A stretch of 64,000 nucleotides of DNA from PALSA-911 sp963839645 (GTDB lineage: Bacteria; Pseudomonadota; Alphaproteobacteria; Acetobacterales; Acetobacteraceae), in the NCBI GenBank assembly GCA_963839645.1, contig CAWIVZ010000009.1:186001-250000 (forward strand), written 5' to 3'. This document shows, piece by piece, positions 62,900-64,000 of the stretch. The first letter of the stretch is position 1, and every line of letters starts with the position of its first letter. A program made the translations under genes and the position numbers. The notes beneath the pieces are model-generated. The model saw only the letters and a program-made list of their open reading frames with translations. It was not told the DNA's origin and searched no databases.

Positions 62900-64000
62900 A
62901 TGAACGACCGATCCCCCGACGAAGCCGCCAGGCGCGCGCTGCGTATCCATCGCGGCATGGCGACCGGCCTGCTGGTGCTGATGGCCGCCTTGACCGTGGC
63001 GACCTACGCCATGCCGCCCGGCCTCGCCACCGACATCCTGCAGGCGGCCGCCAAGGCCGGGTTCGTCGGCGGCATCGCTGATTGGTTCGCGGTCACCGCA
63101 CTGTTCCGCCATCCGCTTGGCCTGCCGATCCCGCACACCGCCATCATCCCGACCCAGAAGGCGCGGCTGGGCCGGGCGCTCGGGCGGTTCGTGTCCAACC
63201 ACGTGTTCACCCAGCGCGAGGTCGCGGGGGTGCTGGCCAAGCTCGATCTGCCGGCGATCCTGAGCCGCTTCCTGGCCGACCCCGCCGCCGCCCGCCCCGC
63301 CGCTATTGCCCTGGCCGGCACCCTGCCGCGGCTGCTGGCGACGGTGGAGGACGGGCGGGCGCGGCGGGTGGTGGCGCGGATCGTGCCGCGGGTGCTCGGC
63401 GGGCCCGGCGCCGGGCGCGTGGTGGCGCGCGCGCTGCACGGCCTGGTGGCCGGCGGCCGGCACCAGGAAGTGTTCGGCTTCATCCTCGGCCAGCTGAAAA
63501 CCCTGCTCGCCAGCAAGGAGGATGCGCTGCGCGTCGCCATCGAGGAGCGGGTGCGCGAGCAGGGCGGCAGGCTGGTGGGCTGGGCGGTCGGGGCGATGGT
63601 GGCGAAGCGGACGCTGGGCGTGCTGAACGCCGAACTGGACAAGCTGGAGCCCGACGGGTCCGAACTGCGCGCCGCCTTCGATGAATGGGTGAAGCGCGAG
63701 ATCACCCGCATGGAGGAAGACCCCGCCCGCGCCGCCGAAGTGGGCGCGGCGATCCGCCGGGTGGTGGCGCATGAGACGGTGCAGGCCTGGCTGTGGGACA
63801 TCTGGGCGCGGCTGCGCCTGGCGCTGGAGGCGGACGCCGCAAGGCCGAACGGGCGCACGGTGGAGGTCCTGCAATCCGCCTTCGTCAATCTCGGCACGAT
63901 GCTGGAGCAGGACCAGGCCGCCCGCGCCCGCGTGCAGACCGCCGCCGAGGGCATCGTCGGCGGGCTGCTGCCGGCGGCGCAGGCGCAGCTATCCGATTTC
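62900..64000 (+). CDS. DUF445 domain protein, 5' part
   Basis: The open frame of 367 codons continues past the right edge. It has one N-terminal membrane segment (ATGLLVLMAALTVATYAMPP) followed by GFVGGIADWFAVTALFRHPLG and IPHTAIIPTQKARLGRALG, the diagnostic opening of the DUF445 family. ATG at 62900 is preceded by a poor ribosome site. Function is unknown for this family. It is divergent from the znu-like operon, with the Zur-like site between. Confidence 0.9.
   Translation, partial: MNDRSPDEAARRALRIHRGMATGLLVLMAALTVATYAMPPGLATDILQAAAKAGFVGGIADWFAVTALFRHPLGLPIPHTAIIPTQKARLGRALGRFVSNHVFTQREVAGVLAKLDLPAILSRFLADPAAARPAAIALAGTLPRLLATVEDGRARRVVARIVPRVLGGPGAGRVVARALHGLVAGGRHQEVFGFILGQLKTLLASKEDALRVAIEERVREQGGRLVGWAVGAMVAKRTLGVLNAELDKLEPDGSELRAAFDEWVKREITRMEEDPARAAEVGAAIRRVVAHETVQAWLWDIWARLRLALEADAARPNGRTVEVLQSAFVNLGTMLEQDQAARARVQTAAEGIVGGLLPAAQAQLSDF

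Noticed and set aside
1..64000. CRISPR arrays, tRNA or rRNA genes, insertion sequences, phage or integrase genes
   Set aside because: No regular spaced repeats, no cloverleaf-like or rRNA text and no transposase motifs were seen on either strand.

Overview
The window reads as one stretch of chromosome from a high-GC alphaproteobacterium. The gene set fits a Rhodospirillales / Acetobacteraceae-type genome: a Liv-type ABC operon containing an acyl-CoA synthetase, many CoA-metabolism genes, a PEP-CTERM protein, and extragenic palindromes built on GGGGCTCTGCCCC. That placement is inference from gene content and codon style, not from a marker gene. No rRNA, tRNA, CRISPR, insertion sequence or phage gene was seen. 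Apart from a VapB-type antitoxin, no DNA-binding regulator was found in 64 kb.

Layout. 1-5 kb: the 5' end of an acyl-CoA dehydrogenase, msrA, a Cu(+)-type P1B ATPase, a fumarylacetoacetase-family hydrolase and a YdcF-type membrane protein. 5-19 kb: a catabolic block with hydantoinase/oxoprolinase A and B, a CDGSH iron-sulfur protein, an enolase-superfamily enzyme, a two-gene FAD amine/opine-type dehydrogenase, a family III CoA-transferase, a sulfurtransferase, a lone Liv-type binding protein, a 200-bp inverted repeat, a methylmalonyl-CoA-epimerase-like protein, an SDR and a sulfotransferase-like gene. 19.5-28.7 kb: one minus-strand operon, livH-livM-livG-livF-acyl-CoA synthetase-three paralogous binding proteins. 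28.9-32.1 kb: a SucCD-like ligase coupled to an acyl-CoA dehydrogenase. 32.2-34.4 kb: VapBC and a DppA-type binding protein. 34.7-38.2 kb: a divergent acyl-CoA-dehydrogenase-like gene overlapping a MoxR ATPase and a CoxE-like VWA protein.

38-48 kb: a GNAT protein, an LLM oxidoreductase, two SDRs flanking an alpha/beta hydrolase, a zinc alcohol dehydrogenase, a GFA protein, a member of the 4-hydroxybutyryl-CoA dehydratase / HpaB superfamily, an MBL hydrolase and a mesaconyl-C4-CoA-hydratase-like enzyme. 48-52 kb: a likely lipid-linked sugar cassette (GT-C-like membrane protein, methyltransferase, DPM1-like GT2, SMR-type flippase). 52-55 kb: a lytic transglycosylase, a gene-poor zone and a PEP-CTERM protein. 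55-61 kb: a divergent PEP carboxylase, a DegT aminotransferase, a sugar-nucleotide epimerase and an alpha/beta hydrolase. 61-64 kb: a ZnuB/ZnuC-like ABC pair preceded by a 34-codon membrane ORF and a Zur-like palindrome, then the start of a DUF445 protein.

The strongest whole-window signal is a set of fourteen single-base indels in eleven otherwise well-conserved genes, twelve of them +1 insertions. Two in the epimerase cancel each other, leaving an open but locally scrambled frame. Consensus-sequence error is the simplest explanation, so the affected genes are listed as frameshifted with their probable intact lengths. I did not find a clearly new defence or mobile system. The most unusual biology is the acyl-CoA-dehydrogenase-like/MoxR/VWA trio, the ligand-altered 4-hydroxybutyryl-CoA-dehydratase relative, the non-canonical PEP carboxylase and the candidate Zur-controlled micro-ORF.
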